Positions 1-10,143 of a stretch of 64,000 nt of DNA are shown in pieces. The stretch comes from Auriscalpium vulgare (Eukaryota > Basidiomycota > Agaricomycetes > Russulales > Auriscalpiaceae): positions 1,550,001-1,614,000 of the forward strand of contig JAHBBC010000005.1 in NCBI GenBank assembly GCA_019915015.1, in the 5' to 3' direction. Every line of letters starts with the position of its first letter. Positions within the stretch are counted from its first letter, which is position 1. The notes below the pieces were generated by a model. The model was not told the DNA's origin. It did no database searches and was given only the letters and a program-made list of their open reading frames with translations. The translations under genes were made by a program, and so were the position numbers.

Positions 1-1457
1 TCCTGCGCGTGTGGGCTGATGTTTATGCTTATGTTTCTTTGGGCAGGGCGCGCGCGGAGTTCGTGGAGCAGCTCGTGGCGGATATCGCGAGCTACTATGG
101 GTACAATGACTTTTTGGCGGAGAAGCTGTTCCAGCTGTTCCCGGTGGCGGAGGTATGTGCGGTCTGTGATATACTTGTGGGCGGAATGTTGATGTCTGGG
201 ACAGGCGATCGAGTTCTTCGAGGCGAACGAGGTTCCGCGGCCAGTGACGATCCGGACGAATACGCTGCGCACGCGGCGGAGAGATCTGGCGCAGGCTCTC
301 ATCAACCGCGGGGTCACTCTGGAGCCTATTGGGAAATGGACGAACGTCGGCTTGCAGGTGTTCGAAAGCAACGTGCCGATAGGTAAGCACGTCGTTGTAT
401 CTATGTCCGCGTCCGCTCAGCGTGCACAGGCGCGACGCCGGAATACCTCGCGGGACAGTACATGCTGCAAGCCGCGTCCTCCTTCCTGCCCGTGATCGCG
501 CTCGCGCCGCAGCCCAACGAGCGCGTGCTGGACATGGCGTCCTCGCCGGGGGGCAAGACGACGCACATGTCGGCGCTGATGCAGAACACGGGGATCATCT
601 TTGCGAACGACGCGAGCAAGGTGCGCACGAAGAGCCTCACGGCGAACGTGCACCGGCTCGGGTGCAAGAACGTCGTGGTGTGCTCGTACGACGGGCGCGA
701 GTTCCCGAAGGTGATGGGCGGGTTCGACCGCGTCCTGCTCGACGCGCCGTGCAGCGGGACGGGCGTCATCAGCAAGGACGCGAGCGTCAAGATTAACAAG
801 GTGAGACTGCAGATTGATCCGGCCCTGCCTATTATCGTGTCCTGACGAATGTGCTGTGTAGTCCGAGCGGGACTTTGCGCTGCTGTCGCACCTGCAGAAG
901 CAGCTGATCCTTTGCGCGCTGGACAGCGTGAACGCGGGGCGGGCGGGCGGGGCGTACGTGGTGTACTCGACGTGCAGCGTGACGGTGGACGAGAACGAGG
1001 CGGTGGTGGACTACGCGCTGCGCAAGCGGCCCGGGGCGCGGCTCGTGGAGACGGGGCTCGCGTTCGGGCGCGAGGGCTTCACGCGGTTCCGCGGGAAGAC
1101 GTTCGACGAGAGCGTGAAGCTCACGCGGCGCTTCTACCCGCACGCGCATAACATGGATGGGTTCTTCGTCGCGAAGTTCAGGGTCGAGCGGCGCGCGAAG
1201 GCGGCGGCGACGGCGGACGCGGACGCGGATGCGCCGGTGAAGGCGAAGGCGAAGGCGAAGGCGGTGGAGGCGGAGGCGCCGCTGGAGGAGGTCGGCTTTG
1301 ACGAGGAGGCGGACAAGCCGTATTTGGAAGGCGAGTCGGTCTGTTGGCATGGAGACGGGCGGCGTACTGACGTTGTACGTGTGCAGATGCGAAACGGAGG
1401 CGCATCAAGGCGAAGGGCCTGCGCCCGCCACGGCGCACGGTCGCGGCGACGGCGTGA
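1..1457 (+). CDS. NOP2: 25S rRNA cytosine-C5 methyltransferase NOP2, 3' part
   Basis: This nucleolar SAM-dependent methyltransferase modifies a cytosine in large-subunit rRNA and is needed for 60S assembly. The gene enters the window from the left. Visible exons are about 47-152, 205-382, 430-800, 862-1330 and 1387-1457. The Rossmann SAM motif [11 protein letters not shown] is in the third of these. The family's two cysteines follow in DAPCSGTG (motif IV) and YSTCSV (motif VI), so the catalytic centre is complete. The C-terminus is a Lys/Ala/Glu-rich tail ending in a basic KRRRIKAKG stretch, as usual for NOP2. The last intron (1331-1386) appears to use a GC donor (AAG|GCGAGT) with a TGCAG acceptor, because only that choice gives the basic tail and the stop at 1455-1457. 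Identification rests on motif order and is firm; the N-terminal half lies outside the window. Confidence 0.93.
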
Positions 1458-2976
1458 TGCACGGCGGTCTCGAGGGACCATCGATCTGTCTGCGCGGTGT
1501 ATCGCTGGATGCGATCGTGTCGATCTGCCGCACGCGCGGTGTGGGCTTGGCCGTACGTAGGATTATGCAGTATGATTGATGCGGACGTGTACATGTATCA
1601 GAGAGTATGCATGGGAACTGCATCACGTCTCATGGACGCTATGTGCGCACAACGTACGAGAAGCTAGCGACAATCAAACTGATGGAACGGCGAGAAACAG
1701 GGCCGCTGGCCGTGCAGATGGACGGGGCGGCGGCAGGTGGCCAGAACAGGAGCGTCGGCCGACGCTTGCGGGTGTCAGGGGTCGCAAGAAGCTTACGGCG
1801 GCGGCCAAATCAGGTGTCGGCTATGACGTAAATGCAGACCGATTTCCCGGGTGGTGGACGGGTGGATATGCGGTGCGGATCGACGGCGGAGCGCAGTGAG
1901 CTGCTGCTGGGCAGGCGCAGCTGGGCGGGCTTGGGCGGGACGAGGACGGCGAGACACCGGCGGACGTGTGCGTCGATGGCTGGCCAGGCGGGGTCCCAGA
2001 CATCAAAAGACGGGGACATCAGCCATCGATCGATATCATTGCAGTGGACGCGGCAGGACGCAGAATCGAGCGGATTGGGCTGGCGCGCTTCCTCCCCGCG
2101 CGTGGCGTCATTCTTCTGCGGACTTTGCCAGCCGGCCCGCGCTGCAGATCCGGCGCGTCTGTTCCTGCCGGGCGCGCCATTGGCCTGCGGACGTTGTGCG
2201 TTGCAGTAAATGAACAGCCAAGGAAAGCTGGGAAGCGCGCTGGGCGCTGCTGGGCGTGTAGGTCGTGTGCCGGTGGGGGAAGGGCGTGGGAGATGGCCGC
2301 GTCCAGTCGCTCGGGAGCGAGGCGTTATCGGCGCCTGGGGGCCTGGCCAGACGCCCGACCCAGACCGTCTGCATTCGACATCCTCTCCCCGTCCTCCGTG
2401 CCCTCGACCGCCGCGGACTGCCCGGAACAGCGGGCGGCGGCAGCTGGGCGGCGGCAGCTGGGCGGTGGATGGAGGGCGAGCCTGAGGAGGATGTGTGCGC
2501 CCATCTCGCCCGTGCGACGCGTGATGCGCCTTCTTTCGTTTCGAAGCGCGTCATTGCCACCATCATACCCGTGATCCCAGTCTCCGTGACACCCCCCGCG
2601 CTCAGCAACCGCGCCCGACCCCTCGTACTTGCGAAACGGGCGGCGGCGACGACAAGCGAGGGCGGGCACGGTGAAGGGGTGTGGCGGTGCTGTTGCCCAA
2701 AGCGGAGAGATGGCGGGCGTGGAAAATAGAGTTCCAGCGATTTGTTTGGTCGCTGGGCGGAGCCAAATAGGAATAAGAAGGCCTGAAAATGGCGACACGG
2801 CTTTCCCTATCTCTTCCTCTCTCTCTCTCCTTCCACAACGCCCTTCTCGTCGGGTCCTCTCCCCCCCTCTCTCTTCTCTTTTTTAATACCCACCGTCTGT
2901 CCGTTGCCCTCCCTTGCCCTCCGAGTCGCGTCCTCTGACAACCCTCCCACAGCTCAACTTTCCCGTTCTTCTCGTA
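1458..2976. other. Intergenic region without a convincing gene
   Basis: This 1.5-kb GC-rich spacer lies between the NOP2 stop and the next start codon. Open frames on both strands are low-complexity (Arg/Gly/Pro-rich) and show no domain or consistent exon structure. The last 170 bases look like a promoter and leader: a pyrimidine-rich run at about 2811-2880, a T-run with TTTTTTAATA near 2880, then a short leader to the ATG at 2977. Confidence 0.5.
2811..2888 (+). promoter_or_regulatory. CT-rich tract and TTTTTTAATA element upstream of the Ala/Pro/Glu-rich gene
   Basis: A long pyrimidine-rich stretch rich in CTCTCTCT is followed by a T-run and TAATA about 90 bases before the ATG at 2977. CT-rich blocks of this kind commonly precede transcription starts of strongly expressed fungal genes. 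The assignment as core promoter is an inference from position and composition. Confidence 0.4.
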
Positions 2977-4170
2977 ATGTCTGCCCCCGCCGAGACACCC
3001 GCCGTCGCCCCCGTCGAGGAGGTCAAGCCCGCCGAGACCCCCGCCGCTGAGCCCGCCCCCGTCGCTGAGGCACCCAAGGTTGAGGAGACCCCCGCTCCTG
3101 CTGTCGTATGCCACGCCCTTTGTTCTCTCCGCCGGCGCATACTTACGTGTCCTTCGCGTAGGAGGAGCCCAAGGTTGAGGCACCAGCCGCCGAGGTACGT
3201 TCTTTACGAATCACACTAACCCGCTGTTGCCTTATCAATGGCGCCCGTTTTTAGACTCCCGCCGCGCCTGAGGCTGCGCCCGCTGCTGAGGAGCCCGCCG
3301 CTGAGGCCACCCCCGCTGCTGAGGCACCCAAGGAGGAGGCCAAGCCGGTGAGTCACAAAGGCCTTTTTGTTCCGGCAGCCGCTGACTCGTTCCTTTTTCT
3401 CACAGGCCGAGCCCGAGGTCAAGGAGGAGCGTCCCAAGAGCCCCAGTCTCTTGTCCAAGCTCCTCGCTCCGTTCAAGAATGAGATTACGAAACTCGAGAA
3501 GAAGGTGAAGGCCCCCAAGAGCCCGAAGAAAGAGAAGAAGGAGGACCTCAAGGTCCGTGATTCGCACGCCAAATCATGCGCTCGCGAGCTGACATTTGTC
3601 TAGCCCGCCGCCCCTGCCACTGAGGAGCCGGCGAAGACTGAGGACACTCCTGCGGCCGAAGCCCCCAAGGCCGAGGAGACCCCCGCTGAGGCCCCCGCGG
3701 AGCCCACTCCCGCTGTTGAGGAGACTCCCGCCCCGGCTGCTGAGGAGACCCCCGCTGAGGAGGCCCCCAAGGAGACCGCTGCGGAGGCTGAGGCCCCCAA
3801 GGAGGAGGCTGTAAGTCGACGCAACGCCTGTATCTTGCGCTATCTAACGTTGGACTAGAAGGAGGAGAAGAAGCCTGAGAAGAAGGTCTCCACGCCGGCG
3901 AAGGTCGGCCGCCGCCTGTCTTCGCGTGTCGGCGACTTCTTCAAGGCCAAGCCCAAGGCTGAGTCGGCGGCCACCCCCGCCAAGGTTGATGAGAACCCCC
4001 CGAAGATCGACGAGCCTGCCCCCATTGCTCCCCTCGAGAACCCCGCCACCGAGGCTCCCGCCGAGCCTGCTGCGACGGAGCCTGCGCCCGCGGCCGAGCC
4101 CGCCGCTGTGGAGGAGCCCAAGACGGAGGCTGCCCCTGTGGCTGCCCCCGTCGTCGCGGCTGCCGCGTAA
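2977..4170 (+). CDS. Ala/Pro/Glu/Lys-rich low-complexity protein, six phase-0 exons
   Basis: I do not recognise this family. The model has exons 2977-3105, 3162-3194, 3255-3347, 3406-3552, 3604-3810 and 3859-4170, giving 306 residues. Every exon is a whole number of codons, so all five introns (48-60 nt, GT-AG) are in phase 0. Most of the protein is a degenerate Glu-Pro-Ala repeat (units such as EETPA, AEAPK, AEPA). Two conserved-looking basic, amphipathic segments break the repeat: one with SLLSKLLAPFKN and a Lys-rich tail in exon 4, and one with GRRLSSRVGDFFKAK early in exon 6. Codon use is strongly C-ending, which suggests high expression. No signal peptide or membrane segment is seen. It is probably intrinsically disordered; the function is unknown. 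Confidence 0.8.
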
Positions 4171-4656
4171 TGTGGCTTCGAGGCTACGTTCAGCTTGAAC
4201 TTTCCATGACTGTTACGATCTCACATCTCATCTTCTTTTGCCTTGGTCGCGCACACCCTGACCGCTTCCTTTACTCATCTTTATGCCTTCTGGATATATC
4301 CCTCCGCAGCCGCATCGTTCTTCTTCTGCTCAATAGTTTAGTTCGGTCCTGGTTGTGTCTTGGTTCCTTGCGCTTACGACTTCATGACTAGCCTGGCCCG
4401 TTTCTTCATCCACTAATAGCGATCCTATGGTCATTATCCGATACCCACTTTCTTTTACCCGCCGGATCGCGCTCGCATGTCTTTACACACTTTGTGGCTT
4501 GTAATCATGTGTTTGGAATCATGTTGCAAATGGCATTCATGCGATTTTCTTGAATAATGTGCGAGCAGGCGTATGGGGGTGCAGCACAGCCACAGACGAG
4601 TCACCATTTTTGTCTTTTGAGCATGCGCACCGCTCGGCCAATTGTTCATAGATCCC
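4171..4656. other. 3' UTR and spacer before eIF2B-epsilon
   Basis: This 486-bp, more AT-rich and T-rich stretch follows the stop of the Ala/Pro/Glu-rich gene and leads to the eIF2B-epsilon start. I see no gene or structured element; it should hold a 3' UTR and a promoter in tandem. Confidence 0.5.
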
Positions 4657-7501
4657 ATGGCTCCCAAAGCTGCCGCTGGCAAGGAAAAGCTCGTCGACGA
4701 CGATGAGGAGGTCCTGCAGGCCGTCATCCTCGCCGATAGCTTCAACAAGCGCTTCAAGCCGCTCACCGCAGACAAGCCGAGAGTGAGTCTGCCCCGCGCC
4801 CGCACAGCGCGCTCCCTGACATCCCGACAGTGTTTGCTGCCCATATGCAACGCGCCGCTGCTCGACTGGACGCTCGAGAGCCTCGCGCTCGCGGGCGTGC
4901 AGGAGGTCTTTGTGATATGCCGCTCGCACGCGGACCAGATCAAGGCCGCCCTCCAGTGCGTCCTCCTCCCCGTCCACTCGCCCTGTCCTTCCTGCCCTCT
5001 CACCACTCACGCTTTGCCCCTGCGCACAGGAACTCGAAGTGGTCGCGCCCGGCGTCGGGGCTGAAGATCGTGCCGATCCTGACGGCGCGCGAGACGCTCT
5101 CGCCGGGCGACGCGATGCGCGACATCTACACGCACGGGATCATCGCGGGCGACTTTGTGCTCGTGTACGGGGACCTCGTGAGCAACGTGCGCATCGACGA
5201 GGTCGTGCGCGTGCACAAGGCGCGCCGGCGCACGAACAAGGACGCGATCATGACGATCGTGGTGAAGGAGGCGGGCACGACGCACCGCACGCGGTGCGTC
5301 GCGTTTTCTTTTTGTCGTTTTTGCCGCTGTTGGTGGACGTGCTGAGGGCGGGTCGCGGGATGGGCAGGTCGCGGGGCGAGTCGGCGGTGTTCGTGCTGGA
5401 TCGGGATACGGCGGAGTGCCTGCACTACGAGCCCGTCTCGGGCTACCCGCCCAAGACGCTCGCGCGCATCCCGCGCGAGGTGCTCGACGCGCACCCGGAC
5501 ATCGAGATCCGCAACGACCTCATCGACTGCGGGATCGATGTGTGCTCCGTCGAGGTGCGCCCTCCCCCTCCCTCCCTCGCGTGCGTGTGCTGACTTGGGC
5601 ATGGGGCAGGTGCCGTCGCTGTTCCAGGACAACTTCGACTACGCGGACATCCGGCGCGACTTCGTGCACGGCGTGCTCACGTCGGACCTGCTCATGAAGA
5701 ACATACACTGCTACGTCGCGCGCGAGGGGTACGCCGCGCGCGTGCAGGACACACGCAGCTACGACGCGATCAGGTGCGCGCGCTTCGCCGGTGTGGCGTG
5801 CGGTGCTGATCGGTGCGCAGCAAGGACATACTGTCGCGGTGGACGTTCCCGCTCGTCCCGGACGATAACCACCCTGGGGACGTCGCGTACGAGCACCTGC
5901 GCGGGAACAAGTACCTCCCGAAGGACAACTCCGTCGTGCTCTCCCGGTGCGCCTCCCCATCTCCGAGCCTCCGCTCACTGACTGACGCGTACTCCGGTTA
6001 TCTCAACAGAACGTGCAAGGTCGGCAGGAACACGCTCATCGGGCCCGCGTCGCAGATCTTCGCGGACGCGCAGGTCGCCGCGTCGACGCTCGGCGCGCGC
6101 TGCACGGTCGGCGCGCGCGCCGTCGTGCGCGACTCGTATCTGGGCGACGACGTCGTCGTGGGCGCCGGCTGCGTCATCGAGAACAGCATCGTCGGCGCTG
6201 GCGTGCACGTCGGCGCGGGCACCCGCATCGCGCGCGGCGCGCTCGTTTCGGACGGCGTGCGCCTCGGCGCGGGCTCGCGCCTGCTGCCGTTCGAGCGCGT
6301 GTCGCGGCGGCGGCCGGTAAAGGAGGACGGGGAGGAGGACGGGGCGGAGGAGGAGGAGAGCGACGATGATTCGGAGATTGAGGAGGCGGACGAAAGTAGG
6401 TGTCGTGTGTGCTTTGTGGTTGCGTTTGCGTTTGCTCACTTTTTGATAGACCAAACGCAATTGTCCTCGCTTTTGGGGCCGGACTCTGATGCGTTCGTGT
6501 GGCCGAGAAGGTCGGGCAAGGGCGGGAACGAGGAGGAGGACGAGCTTGAGAACTTCAACAACGCACGGCTAATGCGCCTAGGTAAATTTCTCGTGCTATA
6601 CATGCGCAGTCATGCTAACCAACCGTGCAGGGGACGACTTCGCCGACCTCGACCTCTCCGACCCGGGCTCCGTCACGTCCTCCTCCAACGCCTCGGATGA
6701 GTCCTCAGACGACGACTCCGTCATCCAGAACTTCTCGCCGTCGTCCTCGACGACGTCGCTGCCGTTCGCGGCGGCGGCGATCTCGGCCGGCGAGCACGCG
6801 AAGGAGAGCGAGTTCCGCTCGGAGGTGCGGCAGTCGCTCGAGCGCGCGTTCGCGGAGGGCCACGCGCTGGACAACGCGGCGGTCGAGCTCAAGACGCTGC
6901 GCATGGCGAGCAACGTGCCGCTCGCGCGCGTGCGCGAGGCCGTCGTCGAGCGCGTCGTCGAGAGCATCGCGCTCGTCGACGGCGCGGGCCCGCAGCGCGC
7001 GGAGATCAAGCGCTGGGTGGACCGCTGGGGCCCGCTGGTCCGGCTCATCGGCGGCGTCGACGGCGTCGAGACCGTGTCGATCCTGCAGGTGCGTGTGGAT
7101 GCGTGCATGCGTATGCGTATGGGGGCTGATGGGGTGGCTGGATCGCAGGCACACTGCGCGGGGTCGAGCCGCCTGCCGCTCTTCGGCCAGATCCTCGCGG
7201 CGTTCTACCAAAATGATATCGTGGAGGAGGACGATATCCGCGCGTGGCATGCGCAGCCGGCGGCGAAGGGTGCGGGGCTCAAGGAGGGCGCGCAGCTCGA
7301 GAATATGCAGAAGACGTGGCTGGTCGGCGCGAGGATGATCCATCAGTTCAATGAGCAGGAGAGCTCGGAGGAGGAGAGCTCGGAGGCGGAGGAGAGTGGG
7401 GAGGGCTCGGAGGAGGCCGAGGATGCCAGTGAAGAAGACGAGGACGAGGAGGACGAAGAAGACGAGGAGCACGAGGACGATGACGATGACAAAGAAGACT
7501 A
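4657..7501 (+). CDS. GCD6: Translation initiation factor eIF2B subunit epsilon (catalytic GEF subunit)
   Basis: This is the catalytic subunit of the eIF2B complex, which recharges eIF2 with GTP in the cytosol and is the target of the integrated stress response. The start is the ATG at 4657 (MAPKAAAGKEK). The N-terminal nucleotidyltransferase-like domain is recognisable from LQAVILADSFN, PICNAPLLDWTLES and FVLVYGDLVSN. A left-handed beta-helix of hexapeptide repeats (5.9-6.3 kb) follows, with NTLIGPASQI and GAGCVIENSIVGAG. A long acidic linker leads to the C-terminal W2 (HEAT-like) domain, with PLFGQILAAFYQNDIVEEDDI near 7.2 kb. The protein ends in an unusually long Glu/Asp run of about 50 residues. 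There are about nine exons. The identification is firm; individual splice sites in the central part are approximate. Confidence 0.93.
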
Positions 7502-7532
7502 AATTGACGACGTGCAACCGTAGTGTACAGTA

Positions 7533-7742
7533 CTAGTGATTGTAGAGGGCTCCAGGTGTATCATACATCCATCCACACAATGCGTCACGGTGCATCCGGA
7601 CCAAGGACTCCAGGAAAACTCGATACGCGCGCTCGGGCGGGAGCGGCTTGTCCGAGTCGGTGGGTAGGTCCAGTGCGAGCTTCCACGTTGAATGATGAGG
7701 CAGGGAAGTTGGCGCCATCCACGAGTCCAAGTTGGACGATGT
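7533..7742 (-). CDS. Candidate terminal exon of an unrecognised gene
   Basis: On the minus strand a TGCATAG acceptor is followed by a 69-codon open frame that ends at a TAG (7533-7535). The translation (LDSWMAPTSLP ... ERAYRVFLESLVRMHRD ... GWMYDTPGALYNH) has the residue balance of a real protein. I could not connect it securely to upstream exons and recognise no domain. It lies 32 bp beyond the eIF2B-epsilon stop on the opposite strand. It may be the 3' end of the same gene as the fragment at 8500-9130, or a relic. Confidence 0.3.
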   Translation of the reverse strand, partial: TSSNLDSWMAPTSLPHHSTWKLALDLPTDSDKPLPPERAYRVFLESLVRMHRDALCGWMYDTPGALYNH

Positions 7743-8499
7743 CTATGCATACGCGCGCCAGCTCGACCGCGACAATGATGAGTTCGATGCTGTCGCACAG
7801 GACCCGTCTCTTTGGTGCTGTATGTAGTACTACATTGTGTGGGAAAATGTCTGTGGATACGATCTTACGCGATCGTATTTTCTTAGTCTCCGTAGCTTGA
7901 CCTTATGGTATCAGAAGATAGTCGTTCTGAATATAAGGTCTGCTTCCAAATCTGGGGGTCTCGCGGGAGGGTCCCCTTTCGCATTTTGCCGAAGAAATGA
8001 TGGGACTTGCTCACACTGCCGAGACGTGCCGTGCCCTGGCCGAGATGCCGTTGACCCGGCGCATGCAAGGCCAAAGCGCAAGGGGTGCAAGGATCGCGAT
8101 GCGAGAGGACTATGCTATGCACTATCATACCAGCCAGGAGTCCTTGTGTTCCTCAGGACATCAGACTTCGTGTCAAAATGGTGTGTCCGATATGCGGGAG
8201 TCGCGCGTTTCTATGACTTTCTTCCCATTGCGAAGGTAGACAAAGGCAGCTTTATATTAAAGTAGTCATGGCTCAGACACATACTAGTGTAATAACGAAC
8301 ACCTCGACAAAGGCAAGGTTCCCTCATTGCGTACCCTCCGAAGTCTGACCTGCCTGCGCGCGATGCGGGGGTGCGGGGGCGTCGAGCAGCGCGATGCGGA
8401 GCGTCGATTGACCGTGCTCACACCTGAGAAGGTGGCACTTACGCGAGAGATTAGTATGACCCGCGCTGTGAGAGTAGGGGATGACCGTCTAGGGGGTCT

Positions 8500-9130
8500 T
8501 CAGTGCGGAGGTGCTGGGATTAAGACCGTGTCCCCAGCGCGCAAGCCCCGCTCGGGGACACCGACGCCGCTCACGCGTACACGTCTCGCTGACAACCCTC
8601 GGCCCGTCTTCCGCTAAACACACACTCCGCACGGCAACGTACTTGAGGCGCGCTCGTCCACGAAAATGGCTGTGGTGCCCCAATCGAGGTCGTGCGCGAG
8701 CCACAGCGACGCGACCCGGTCGACAGCGTACCGCCGGAATTCCCGACACGCGTCCCGCGCAGCGCTGGCGTCGGCAGGGTCCACGGTGTTGATGCGCAGA
8801 TACCAATGTGTTGGGAGGGCGAGGGGGACCGGCGTGTGGGACCGTTGGGTGAAGACCGAGTCGCAGCGCCGTGACGGGCAGATGGGTGGCGAGCGTGTCC
8901 AGGACGCGTTGAGGAGCGTTCTAGCTGAGGGAAGCGGAGTCAGCTATGTAGTTGCACGGCCAACTGCGTAGGACGCACAGCACCTGGGGCCACCGCGCGG
9001 CCGTACGTGTTCGCAGCCGCATCACCTCCCGCACATAGCTTAGCGACGACGGAAGAAGTCCCGGGGACACAAGACTCACAAGTACTGGCCTTGGCAAGTC
9101 GATTGGAACATCTTCGCGCGACTGTCAATG
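8500..9130 (-). pseudogene. Unrecognised protein-coding fragment, possibly decayed
   Basis: Reading the minus strand, an open frame covers about 8922-8645 after a CCCTCAG acceptor. It contains HWYLRINTVDPADAS, REFRRYAVDRVASLWLAHD and TTAIFVDERAS. A GTACGT...GTCAG intron (about 54 nt) then joins in frame to a last segment ending PERGLRAGDTVLIPAPPH with a stop at 8500-8502. Upstream, another frame reads SLSYVREVMRLRTRT and RWPQVLCVLRSWPCNY but meets a TAG near 8920. The mixture of protein-like composition, usable splice signals and a doubtful 5' end fits either an intact small gene or a degenerating one. No family was recognised. Confidence 0.3.
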
Positions 9131-9374
9131 CTGGAAGCTAATAGCATCGCCAGGACTTAACGCAGGAAGGGAGGCCGAGAGTCTCAGACACATTGTTGTG
9201 CGAGCAGCGAGGTCATCGAATCGCGGGCACGCTTACGCAGCCACCTGAGATACAAACTGCGATACACTCCGCCTCGCCGGCCTTCGGCATCCCACTGCCC
9301 TCGCACCTAATTTGGGCATAAGGCTGACCTCCCGCGAGGCCCCCCTTTTGGATACAGACTAGTATTTTCTTGGT

Positions 9375-9940
9375 ATGTACGTGACCATCGCGGCCTATGA
9401 AGCTACAACAACCACATCGTTTAACTCGCCGTCTTGGCAGATTTCCTCAAAGGCACTGCCGCTATTTTACGGCCCTATTCTCGGCCACATGGTCTTGCAA
9501 ACCCTCAGCGCGGTCACCCACCAAGGCGGTCTAGATCTCTACGTGCGCATTGAAATTGCAAAGAAGACATCTGCTATCCTCCAGCTCATAGACGAGGGAC
9601 CTAACGACGTACTTGCCAGTCGCTTAGGAAATACCATCATCTCCCACTGTCATGTGCAGTCGTACAGCAAGAGGAAAGCCCCGATCCGCTGCCATCCAAA
9701 GCTGTCGATGTACCCCGCATCAGAGTCATCCGCACTATTCTCTTCTACATGAGTAAAGGACAGACACTCATCGGCCACGGCCTCGGTGCGTTGTCGGGCG
9801 CGACCCAGCACTGCAACAGAGACTTCGCTGACATTCCCAGGGCGATCCTGTGTTCTCATGTTGTGCACCTCCTCCTCGCCGGGTGCTCGTATACAGTGAC
9901 GTATACAGTGACCAAGCGCTTGAAGGAGGACCCTTCCTGA
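9375..9940 (+). pseudogene. Relic of a helical-repeat (ARM-like?) protein
   Basis: A GTATGT donor at 9373 and a CTTGGCAG acceptor at 9440 frame an exon from 9441 that reads SSKALPLFYGPILGHMVLQT, GGLDLYVRIEIAKKTSAIL and DVLASRLGNTIISHC. Another frame downstream (about 9705-9935) reads VPRIRVIRTILFYMSKGQT and HGLGALSGATQHCNRDFADIP, which has the same alpha-helical repeat character. The two pieces are not joined by an obvious intron. This resembles the armadillo-like repeat part of agaricomycete MYND-finger proteins, but the match is from memory of pattern only and no MYND finger was found. I treat it as a broken gene. Confidence 0.35.
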
Positions 9941-10143
9941 TCTCGGTGCGGTGAGGCTGGCCCCATTCGTTGTGTCTAACATCTGGCGGGCAGGGCCACG
10001 AAACAATTCACGCCGTGACCGTACATACCTCCGCGAGTCGTGGCCCAGTGCATATGTGGCTGTCGATTTACGAACTCCGACAGCGAGCCCCGCGCATTGA
10101 ATGAACTCGCCGCTCCTATAAACTGAACGCCCGGAGCGTCGAC

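Noticed and set aside
2602..3183. 193-codon minus-strand ORF rich in Gly
   Set aside because: It is antisense to the first exons and promoter of the Ala/Pro/Glu-rich gene and mirrors its repeat.
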